Positions 26,605 to 32,832 of a stretch of 64,000 nucleotides of DNA are shown here, piece by piece. Position 1 is the stretch's first letter, and each line of letters starts with the position of its first letter. This stretch comes from Sphingobacterium kitahiroshimense (GTDB lineage Bacteria > Bacteroidota > Bacteroidia > Sphingobacteriales > Sphingobacteriaceae): NCBI RefSeq assembly GCF_025961315.1, contig NZ_JAOQNK010000001.1, positions 1,550,001 to 1,614,000 on the forward strand. The letters are read 5' to 3'. The notes under the pieces were generated by a model, which saw only the letters and a program-made list of their open reading frames with translations, was not told the origin of the DNA and searched no databases. Both the position numbers and the translations under genes were made by a program.

Positions 26605-26662
26605 TAAACAAGCTACCCTGAAAAGTAAAGGCAGGAATTATTTACTTCAATAAGCAACAAAA

Positions 26663-26689
26663 AAAGACTGCCTTTTGTTAGACAGTCTT
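26663..26689 (-). terminator. Terminator of the hydrolase operon
   Basis: On the minus strand AAGACTG / CAGTCTT stem followed by a T7 run (26657-26664 are A on the plus strand), 34 bases after the hydrolase stop. Confidence 0.85.
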
Positions 26690-26722
26690 GTAAAAAAATT
26701 GACCCGTAAGGAATTGATAGTA

Positions 26723-27817
26723 TTATTTCAAATTATCTTTAAAAAACGTTTCCAATCTGTCAAAAGGAATTTTATCCTTTTTATCGTATAGATCGACATG
26801 ATCGGCACCAGGTATTATAACCAGTTCCTTTGGCCCTGAAATCATTTTATAAACATCTTCAGAATAATAGCGCGAATGCGCATTTTCTCCAGCAACAAGC
26901 ATGACCGCACGAGCTCCGATCATTTCAATGTTTGCATGCATCGGAAAACTAAAAAATGACATCGGTGTTGTAGCTGTCCAGGCTGTGGTAGAATTGATAG
27001 ATCTGGAATGAAAACCACGCGCTGTTCTATAATAATCAAAGAAAGAGGCTAGTACAGGATCGGGATTAGCAGGCAACGTTTCAGGAAGTATACGTGTTCC
27101 TTTTATCATATTGCCGTTTTCATCAAACGGTACTTCATGCAGCCCCACTGCATAGTTGCCATTCTCCGCATCTTTCCAGCGCTGCTGACTTAAGTAATCG
27201 ACAACTTGTTGACGCTGCTCTTGGGTATAACTGTCTTGATAGCTTCGGCTGATACTACGGGACATATCGTACATCGAGGCAGTAGCTACCGCCTTGATCC
27301 GCGAATCGCTTGTCGCTGCCGTAAGCGCCATACCACTCAGACCACAGATCGCCATTAGACCAATACGATTTCGGTCAACAGTAGGCAATAGTCCAATATA
27401 ATCTACCGCAGCACTGAAATCTTCCGTAAAGATATCAGGTGAAGCGACACCGCGAACCTCGCCACCGCTTTCCCCCGTAAAAGAAGGGTCAAAAGCTAAG
27501 GTCACAAACCCTCTAGAGGCCAGTTCGCTTGCATATAAACCAGATGACTGTTCTTTTACAGCTCCAAACGGCCCGCTTAATACCAAAGCAGGTAGTTTCT
27601 CGGTTCCCGCATTTTTCGGCGTATATAAATCTCCGGAAACCATGATTCCATAACGGTTCTTAAAAGTAATTTCCTTACGCTCTACCTTATCGTTCAGTTG
27701 AAACGTATAATGTTCTTGATTTTCCATTTCTTTTTGATTTTGAGTTAATAACGTCTGACCATACGATTGCCCCAACAGGATCAAAGAAACCGCTATTAAA
27801 ATTGATAGTTTTTTCAT
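26723..27817 (-). CDS. Exported alpha/beta hydrolase
   Basis: Starts at ATG 27817 (a GTG lies one codon earlier). Signal peptide ISILIAVSLILLGQSYGQ-like at the N-terminus, then an alpha/beta-hydrolase fold of the dienelactone-hydrolase/YcjY kind: LPALVLSGPFGAVKEQ oxyanion region, FVTLAFDPSFTGES, and 'RIGLMAICGLSGMAL' where a nucleophile elbow is expected (Cys in place of the usual Ser, in G-x-C-G-x-S arrangement, as in several family members), and a C-terminal 'IPGADHVDLYDK' with the catalytic His. 364 residues. It is the last gene of an operon with the cyclophilin-like and acetyltransferase genes. Substrate unknown. Confidence 0.85.
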   Translation of the reverse strand: MKKLSILIAVSLILLGQSYGQTLLTQNQKEMENQEHYTFQLNDKVERKEITFKNRYGIMVSGDLYTPKNAGTEKLPALVLSGPFGAVKEQSSGLYASELASRGFVTLAFDPSFTGESGGEVRGVASPDIFTEDFSAAVDYIGLLPTVDRNRIGLMAICGLSGMALTAATSDSRIKAVATASMYDMSRSISRSYQDSYTQEQRQQVVDYLSQQRWKDAENGNYAVGLHEVPFDENGNMIKGTRILPETLPANPDPVLASFFDYYRTARGFHSRSINSTTAWTATTPMSFFSFPMHANIEMIGARAVMLVAGENAHSRYYSEDVYKMISGPKELVIIPGADHVDLYDKKDKIPFDRLETFFKDNLK

Positions 27818-27856
27818 CACTTTATTTTTCTAATTATGAAGATTAACCTTCACATA

Positions 27857-28336
27857 CTATTGTTCCACCAGTTCAAAATATACGTTCTTTACAGTACCTG
27901 TAACATTGAATGCATCAATACCCTCGGTTATTCTACCTATCCTGATCAAGTCTCGGGAGCCTGAATAACTGCCATAAAAAATAGCAATATTACCCCACGG
28001 AGCATATACATTTATATCTCCAATTTTAGGGTCGCCAACGGCTTTTCGTGCTGCTGTAGATAATTTTTTCGGTGGGTAGAATATCTTTTCTTTACCGGCG
28101 AAGTCCTCCATATCAACAGTTAAAGGAAGTTGGGCAATGAAATCTCTTGTAGTAGGATTTTCATACAAAATTGCCATAACCACCTTATCTCCACTAGTTA
28201 TTTTCAATTTCATAGCTTTTTTGTTTGCTAGAGTGTCCTTTTGGATTTCATTTTTAACCCTATTTTCCGATGGCGTACAGGCACTGCTCTGTAAGCTGGT
28301 AAAAAGGAATAGCAGCATATACATCATCCTTTCCAT
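27857..28336 (-). CDS. Exported cyclophilin-like fold protein
   Basis: Start at ATG 28336; a GTG one codon upstream touches the stop of the acetyltransferase gene, so the two are tightly coupled. An N-terminal hydrophobic segment ends in QSSAC (possible lipoprotein Cys). The mature part (MKLKITSGDKVVMAILYENP to the end) matches the cyclophilin-like family typified by 'VVMAILYENPTTRDFIAQLPLT' and 'NIAIFYGSYSGSRDLIRIGRI'. These small proteins are related in fold to peptidyl-prolyl isomerases but usually lack the catalytic residues; their role is unknown. Often found next to flavodoxin, AraC or hydrolase genes, as here. Confidence 0.8.
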   Translation of the reverse strand: MERMMYMLLFLFTSLQSSACTPSENRVKNEIQKDTLANKKAMKLKITSGDKVVMAILYENPTTRDFIAQLPLTVDMEDFAGKEKIFYPPKKLSTAARKAVGDPKIGDINVYAPWGNIAIFYGSYSGSRDLIRIGRITEGIDAFNVTGTVKNVYFELVEQ

Positions 28337-28338
28337 CA

Positions 28339-28902
28339 CTATTCAATGTGCTTCAGCATTTTCGCCGGGATCCCCCCGAAAACGCAATTATCGGGTACAT
28401 CTTTTGAAACAACTGCACCTGCCGCGACAACAGAATTTTCGCCAATGGTCACGCCTGCCAGTATAGTCGCATTTGCTCCGATCCATGCATTTCTTTTAAT
28501 GTGAATATGGCCAGGAACCAGCGATTGTCTGTCTTTAGCGGCTATCGGATGCCCTTCCGACAGCAGACTGACTTTGGGTGCAATCTGCACATTGTCTTCT
28601 ATCGTGATACCGCCCAGGTCCAAAAAAACACAATCAAAATTGATAAAAACGTTTTTACCGATCTTGGTATTTTTCCCATAATTGATATACAAGGGTGTAA
28701 AAACCGCCGTATTTTCATCAATTTCTGTTGCTGTAATCTGCGATAACAAATTGCGTACCTCGGCAGGATCATCAGAACTGTTCATCTGGAGAAGCAACTT
28801 TTTTGTAGCAAAGGAAGCTTCCCTCAATTTATATGCTTCGGGATCACCTGCTGGTACAGTTTCACCGTTTCGCAAGCGTTCAAAAATATCAACTGTTTGC
28901 AT
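28339..28902 (-). CDS. Sugar O-acetyltransferase (left-handed beta-helix)
   Basis: A 187-residue member of the maltose/galactoside O-acetyltransferase group. The N-terminal 'MQTVDIFERLRNGETVPAGD' part matches the Mac domain; from about residue 70 hexapeptide repeats form a left-handed beta-helix (IGKNVFINFDCVFLDLGGITI, LAGVTIGENSVVAAGAVVSKDVPDN), ending with the GGIPAKMLKHIE signature. It would transfer acetyl groups from acetyl-CoA. A good ribosome-binding site (AAAGGAGA) precedes the ATG. It heads the operon with the cyclophilin-like and hydrolase genes. Confidence 0.92.
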   Translation of the reverse strand: MQTVDIFERLRNGETVPAGDPEAYKLREASFATKKLLLQMNSSDDPAEVRNLLSQITATEIDENTAVFTPLYINYGKNTKIGKNVFINFDCVFLDLGGITIEDNVQIAPKVSLLSEGHPIAAKDRQSLVPGHIHIKRNAWIGANATILAGVTIGENSVVAAGAVVSKDVPDNCVFGGIPAKMLKHIE

Positions 28903-28924
28903 TATATCTCCTTTATTTACAATA

Positions 28925-28932
28925 CAAAATTA
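28925..28932 (-). promoter_or_regulatory. -7 element before the acetyltransferase operon
   Basis: Minus strand TAATTTTG, an exact TAnnTTTG match, 23 bases before the start codon and just after the AraC gene's terminator. Confidence 0.45.
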
Positions 28933-28941
28933 AAGCAAAAA

Positions 28942-28965
28942 CCTCACAACAGCATTGTTGTGAGG
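28942..28965 (-). terminator. Terminator of the AraC-family gene
   Basis: Ten-base perfect stem CCTCACAACA / TGTTGTGAGG with a T5 run on the minus strand. It separates the AraC regulator transcript from the acetyltransferase operon. Confidence 0.9.
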
Positions 28966-28995
28966 CTCAATTATCTTTTCTCTAAAGCTCAATTT

Positions 28996-29817
28996 TTAAG
29001 CTTCTGTAGGCGGTACGCCATATTGCTTTTTAAATGCCGTAGAAAAATGTGAGGGATTTTTAAAACCCACTTCCACATAAACTTCCTGTACTTTTTTGCC
29101 CTCTTCTTTCAGTTTAACGTAGGCCGCTTCCAGCCGTTTTTTGATCAACCATTTTTGGGGGCTAAGGTTACTGATTTTTTGAAAATCCCTTTTAAATGTT
29201 GCCAAACTCCGCCCCGTATAGGCAGCAATCTGTTCCATCGTGAGGTCGTCCATATAATGATCGTTCAGAAACTCCAGGATATCGATCTTCCAAGGGTCAG
29301 TAAAATCAAATAATATAGGATAAAAAATATCCGAATTATCCAGCAGCGCATAAATACCTTCCAGCAATTTAAGATGAGTAACACCATCGGTCGGTTTTAT
29401 ATTTTCATCAAAATAAGGCGTGAGCGATTGAAACAGACTAGTGATAGCAGGGCTCGGTTCAATCTTAACAACATTTTTATCAGAAATCACGACTCTTTTA
29501 GGCAAGTACGCCTTATCAAACTTACTGTAAAACTCGCGCAATATGCTCCGGTTGAATGTCAAAGAAATTCCTTTATATAATTCACTTCCTTTGCTGTTTT
29601 TGTACATTGTCAATCGGTGGTTTCGCCTTACAAATGCACATTCACCAGCTTTTATTGTAGTTCTTTTATTTCCGTCCACTATAATCTGCTCGCCCGAATA
29701 CAGGTACACCAAAACATGCTCTGGTGCTGCATGAATACATTTTTCACTAAAATCTGTAAAACAGGAAAGGAAAATACCCGAATAGCTTATTGTCTTTAAT
29801 GTATCAGTCTGTTTCAT
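28996..29817 (-). CDS. AraC-family transcriptional regulator
   Basis: A 273-residue regulator: N-terminal cupin-like sensing region (about 20-150, with GECAFVRRNHRLTMYK) and a C-terminal double helix-turn-helix (about 172-270; 'MEQIAAYTGRSLATFKRDFQ' and 'VYVEVGFKNPSHFSTAFKKQYGVPP', the standard second-motif signature). It is encoded just upstream of, and in the same direction as, the acetyltransferase/cyclophilin-like/hydrolase operon, whose control is a reasonable guess. An exact -7 element (TAGCTTTG on the minus strand, 29855-29862) lies 38 bases before its start. Confidence 0.93.
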   Translation of the reverse strand: MKQTDTLKTISYSGIFLSCFTDFSEKCIHAAPEHVLVYLYSGEQIIVDGNKRTTIKAGECAFVRRNHRLTMYKNSKGSELYKGISLTFNRSILREFYSKFDKAYLPKRVVISDKNVVKIEPSPAITSLFQSLTPYFDENIKPTDGVTHLKLLEGIYALLDNSDIFYPILFDFTDPWKIDILEFLNDHYMDDLTMEQIAAYTGRSLATFKRDFQKISNLSPQKWLIKKRLEAAYVKLKEEGKKVQEVYVEVGFKNPSHFSTAFKKQYGVPPTEA

Positions 29818-29913
29818 CGTTGACAGTTTATATTACATATTTATTAGATAAAGACAAAGCTACGCATTTCAATTTAGGAGAATATTTCTGTCCGGCTCAA
29901 AGTTGCTACACCA

Positions 29914-29969
29914 AGATATTTGCAAGTATAGTATTGCTAGAACAAGAAATTACAAAACTACTGCTTTAA
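29914..29969 (+). pseudogene. Decayed third copy of the 65-aa gene (3' end)
   Basis: The last 18 or so codons of the 65-residue gene can be aligned here: ATATTTGC...AAGAAATTACAAAACTACTGC, ending in TAA at 29967-29969 (EQEITKLLL), with a short deletion upstream that breaks the frame. The conserved hairpin follows at 29983-30006. Confidence 0.6.
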
Positions 29970-29982
29970 TAAGTTTTAAACA

Positions 29983-30006
29983 GAAACAGCTGGAGAGGAC
30001 TGTTTC
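29983..30006 (+). terminator. Conserved hairpin after the 65-aa gene remnant
   Basis: Same GAAACAG / CTGTTTC hairpin with the same loop as at 26581 and 37886. Confidence 0.5.
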
Positions 30007-30035
30007 TTTCAATAAAAGAGTCTAATATTAAAACG

Positions 30036-30389
30036 TTATTTCCTTATCGGAATCCAGCTATCCCAGCCATCATGCACAAGGGTATTCCTGCGTTCCCATA
30101 AAGCTTTAATATTTTTATCCGATATCCCTTTTCCAAAAGTCAACATGGAAGTAATGTCTTCAGCAGACATATAGTATCGTTCAAAAGGTCTTTCTCGCGT
30201 TACATACCGCATACCCATCTGCGTAGATCCATCAACGGAATCTAGATCGAGCTTTTTAAATAATCGTTCGGGTAAAAGTGTGATCATAATTGGTTTTTTG
30301 ATAACGTCGACTCGAGTTTCACTCAAATACGAAAACATTTCTTCCTCTCGGGATAGCACATAGCTGTCCCCTTTGCAAGTTTTTTGCAT
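30036..30389 (-). CDS. Truncated or chimeric member of the 246-aa repeat family
   Basis: The first 75 or so residues (MQKTCKGDSYVLSREEEMFS onward, to ERPFERYY) match the start of the protein encoded at 48783-49475. The last 40 residues (ISDKNIKALWERRNTLVHDG onward) have no counterpart there, so the gene is a fusion of a 5' fragment with foreign sequence, or a shortened variant. The 340 bases upstream are also shared (30390-30735 with 49524-49817). Function unknown; possibly a non-functional relic. Confidence 0.5.
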   Translation of the reverse strand: MQKTCKGDSYVLSREEEMFSYLSETRVDVIKKPIMITLLPERLFKKLDLDSVDGSTQMGMRYVTRERPFERYYMSAEDITSMLTFGKGISDKNIKALWERRNTLVHDGWDSWIPIRK

Positions 30390-30735
30390 TTTTCTAAGGT
30401 TTAAAATTGCTTCCCTTATACCCTATCCGATTGGACATAACTTAAGCATTCAGGAAACCAGGTAAAAAAAATAAAGAAAGAAGATGTGATCAAATAGTCT
30501 TCGTCGAATGATTATGTAATGGTCTCCGCTATTGCATAACCATTTGAAGAACAAAACCGATTTTTATGATATTAAAGTATTATGATAAAATATTAACGAA
30601 AATTATTTGCTTTAATAAAGAAAAGATTGTACTTTTAAAGTGGCAATTAGAAAAGTAGGCCTCCGATCCTCTTTTTCTTGGAGCATATACAACTGTGCAC
30701 TAATAAAATAAAAGTCGGTAACATACAACCATTCA
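30390..30735. repeat. Conserved 5' region of the 246-aa family, copy 1
   Basis: About 340 non-coding bases upstream of the 30389 start are similar to those upstream of 49475, including the blocks 'GTAGGCCTCCGATCCTCTTT' (about 30655) and 'GTGCACTAATAAAATAAAAG' (about 30693). This suggests that a unit of promoter region plus gene was copied. 30736-30906 shows only remnants. Confidence 0.7.
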
Positions 30736-30906
30736 GGAATGGTAAGAAGCTGATAATAACCTATCAAGAAATTAAGGAGATCAAGAAAATTTAAGAATAA
30801 GAAAGGTGAAGATGTTAATGATCCTCTCTACCTGATTCACAAACCTATGGACGAAAGCTTAATAGGAAAGGCTAAAAGGAAGTTAGAAAATCAATAATAA
30901 CATTAA

Positions 30907-31080
30907 ATGAAACATCAATTTACACTACCAGCTTTACCTGATTCCAATTTTGAGATAGAAGTTTCATTTTGGACAGGTAAGCAAACATTATACAAAGACG
31001 AAGTTCCCGTGGAGCGATCCACTGAAAAAGGCAAGCCTTTTTTAATACAAGATAATAACGGAGATATTGTGAAAAGCTAA
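30907..31080 (+). CDS. Hypothetical protein (57 aa), perhaps truncated
   Basis: ATG 30907 to TAA 31080 codes for a 57-residue protein (MKHQFTLPALPDSNFEIEVS first) that looks like the start of a larger beta-rich protein with 'FWTGKQTLYKDEVPVER'; it then stops after DIVKS. No membrane segment remains. I do not know the family. Seven bases separate it from the next gene. Confidence 0.5.
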   Translation: MKHQFTLPALPDSNFEIEVSFWTGKQTLYKDEVPVERSTEKGKPFLIQDNNGDIVKS

Positions 31081-31086
31081 AAAGTT

Positions 31087-31569
31087 ATGATTATGAAAGC
31101 AACAAAAATATATGCAGTTATGACAAATGATAAAAGCATAGCGTATGTTACTAATTTGGAGGCTGTATTTTCAACGTATGAAAAGGCAGAGAACCACATT
31201 AATCAGCTATTCCCAAATACAGTGAACACCACTAGAGAAATATGTGAATTTGATTTGGACCCCTATGAAAATCAGATTCTTAATAAACTTAATTATTACT
31301 TTTTAGCTGCGTACTGTAAAGATGATTTCTACCAGATACAGGTCGATAAAACCTCTGACCATATATTTTCTCAGAATATGAACTATTTAGATGTCGACGG
31401 TGATCCGACAGAACAAGAGCCGGATTTCACCTATTATTGCTTTGCAGCATCTGCTGAAGAAGCGCTAACGAAATTTAAAGCCGAGCTCCTACCCTATATG
31501 AAAGCACATAACATCAATTTACCATTTGCTGAGCCGAAAATAAATCTTAGTGGAAAATATTTCTATTAG
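31087..31569 (+). CDS. Hypothetical cytoplasmic protein (160 aa)
   Basis: A 160-residue protein (a second ATG at 31093 is equally likely) with no signal peptide or membrane segment; acidic, with a 'TYEKAENHINQLFP' helix and a C-terminal 'SAEEALTKFKAEL' helix. No recognised domain. The codon use is ordinary for the region. It may be an immunity or antitoxin type protein, given the small mixed genes around it, but nothing in the sequence proves that. Confidence 0.6.
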   Translation: MIMKATKIYAVMTNDKSIAYVTNLEAVFSTYEKAENHINQLFPNTVNTTREICEFDLDPYENQILNKLNYYFLAAYCKDDFYQIQVDKTSDHIFSQNMNYLDVDGDPTEQEPDFTYYCFAASAEEALTKFKAELLPYMKAHNINLPFAEPKINLSGKYFY

Positions 31570-31594
31570 CGGACATCAAAACATAATCACATCA

Positions 31595-31777
31595 GTCATT
31601 GATAATGAATATGCTGAGCTGGGCTAGAAAATATTTACCCCGTTTCAGGGGGAAAGTTTGGTGACTAACGCATTGAAATTGATATTAAATCGTATCGAAG
31701 CGAAAACAGATCAGAATAGTTTAAAAGCACATAAACTTGGATATAAAACATTTTCTCCACAATGTGCAGAAAATTGA
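31595..31777 (+). pseudogene. Decayed GNAT acetyltransferase remnant
   Basis: In one frame the sequence gives VIDNEYAELG, stop, KIFTPFQGESLVTNALKLI and NRIEAKTDQNSLKAHKLGY, matching the core of the GNAT protein encoded at 51817-52350 (YAELGYEMLPEFQGKG and NRIEAKTHRDNLKSRKL). There is a TAG at 31625-31627 and a deletion of about eight residues. It sits just before a 196-residue-family gene, the reverse of the order seen at 51.2-52.3 kb. Confidence 0.75.
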
Positions 31778-31834
31778 ATGCTCGCTTTAAGGCATTCTTA
31801 AAAAGTATAAAATAAAAAAAATGGATAAATAGAT

Positions 31835-32425
31835 ATGAATGATTTAATTAAATCCTTTGAGCAAAAGCTTGTGGCATTTGATCAAGAAAGTATTGAAAGA
31901 GACCTTATTATAAAAGCTAAAAAAGAAAAAGAAAAAATAGAAAATGATAACTATTGGAGTAATTTCAAAAAATTTCAAAAAGAGTTCGAACGATTAGTCT
32001 GTACTGACTTCAAGAAACTCTATAGTGCTTTGAAAGACCCTCTCATGCAAAGAAATATCGTACTTAGACACGAATCGCATAGAAGTATTGGTCGCAAATA
32101 TTTTGATTTAAAGTTTTATACTTACGCATTGATCTCACTTAGTGACCGATCACTATGTGTGAGTGATAGGTGGAATAAACAAGCCTTTATTTTATTAAAA
32201 GGTGATCATGTAAAAAATACGATTTCACTTTATGATTGTAATCAGGACTTAGAATATATATCTATTTTTTTTGAGAACAATGTACTCGATAACCCATTAG
32301 AGCAGTTTCTGATCGAGGATTATAAGTTTACTTTATTGAAACCTCATATTGAAAAGTGGTTAGATCGCAATTTGGACAGAATTCTTAAGACTGAAAATTA
32401 CAAATCGAATAACAACATTATTTGA
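31835..32425 (+). CDS. 196-aa paralogous protein, copy 1
   Basis: A 196-residue protein with a helical, highly charged N-terminus (MNDLIKSFEQKLVAFDQESI) and a C-terminal half containing SLYDCNQDLEYISIFF and FTLLKPHIEKWLDRNLDRI. It is a full paralogue of 51204-51794, and a 26-codon 5' fragment of a third copy is at 32604. No known domain. The pattern of repeated copies next to GNAT genes and remnants suggests an immunity- or effector-type cassette that duplicates, but this is inference. Confidence 0.7.
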   Translation: MNDLIKSFEQKLVAFDQESIERDLIIKAKKEKEKIENDNYWSNFKKFQKEFERLVCTDFKKLYSALKDPLMQRNIVLRHESHRSIGRKYFDLKFYTYALISLSDRSLCVSDRWNKQAFILLKGDHVKNTISLYDCNQDLEYISIFFENNVLDNPLEQFLIEDYKFTLLKPHIEKWLDRNLDRILKTENYKSNNNII

Positions 32426-32603
32426 CCCTAAAAGCTGTTACTTACACAAACATGGAATTTCGTTGGTGACTGGAAAGTTTATCGTCTGGGGGAACGTTTA
32501 TTAACAGTAGAGCTGACAGAATTTAGGCATTAATCTCTGCAGGAGGATTACAAATTTAAGAAAACGAGAAAGAATTTGGGATAAAATAAAATATTAGACT
32601 GAT

Positions 32604-32681
32604 ATGGAAGACCTTATTAAATCACTAGAAAAAAGTCTTTTAGACTTTGATAAAGAAAGCATTGAAAAAGACTTAACAAGA
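32604..32681 (+). pseudogene. 5' fragment of a third 196-aa family gene
   Basis: The first 26 codons (MEDLIKSLEKSLLDFDKESI, then EKDLTR) match the start of the 196-residue genes, and the 50 bases upstream are nearly identical to those before 51204. After codon 26 the frame runs into unrelated sequence that leads into the receptor gene at 32833. Confidence 0.7.
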
Positions 32682-32832
32682 GGTTTATTAAAATATCAGA
32701 AGATATTAAAGATGATATTATTAACATCTTTAATCAGGATAAGAACCTTATTTTCGATTATAAGAATAATCTCTCTTTATTGTCAGGTCTCTCCGGCATA
32801 TTCCTTTCAATATCCAATAATAATTCAAACTT

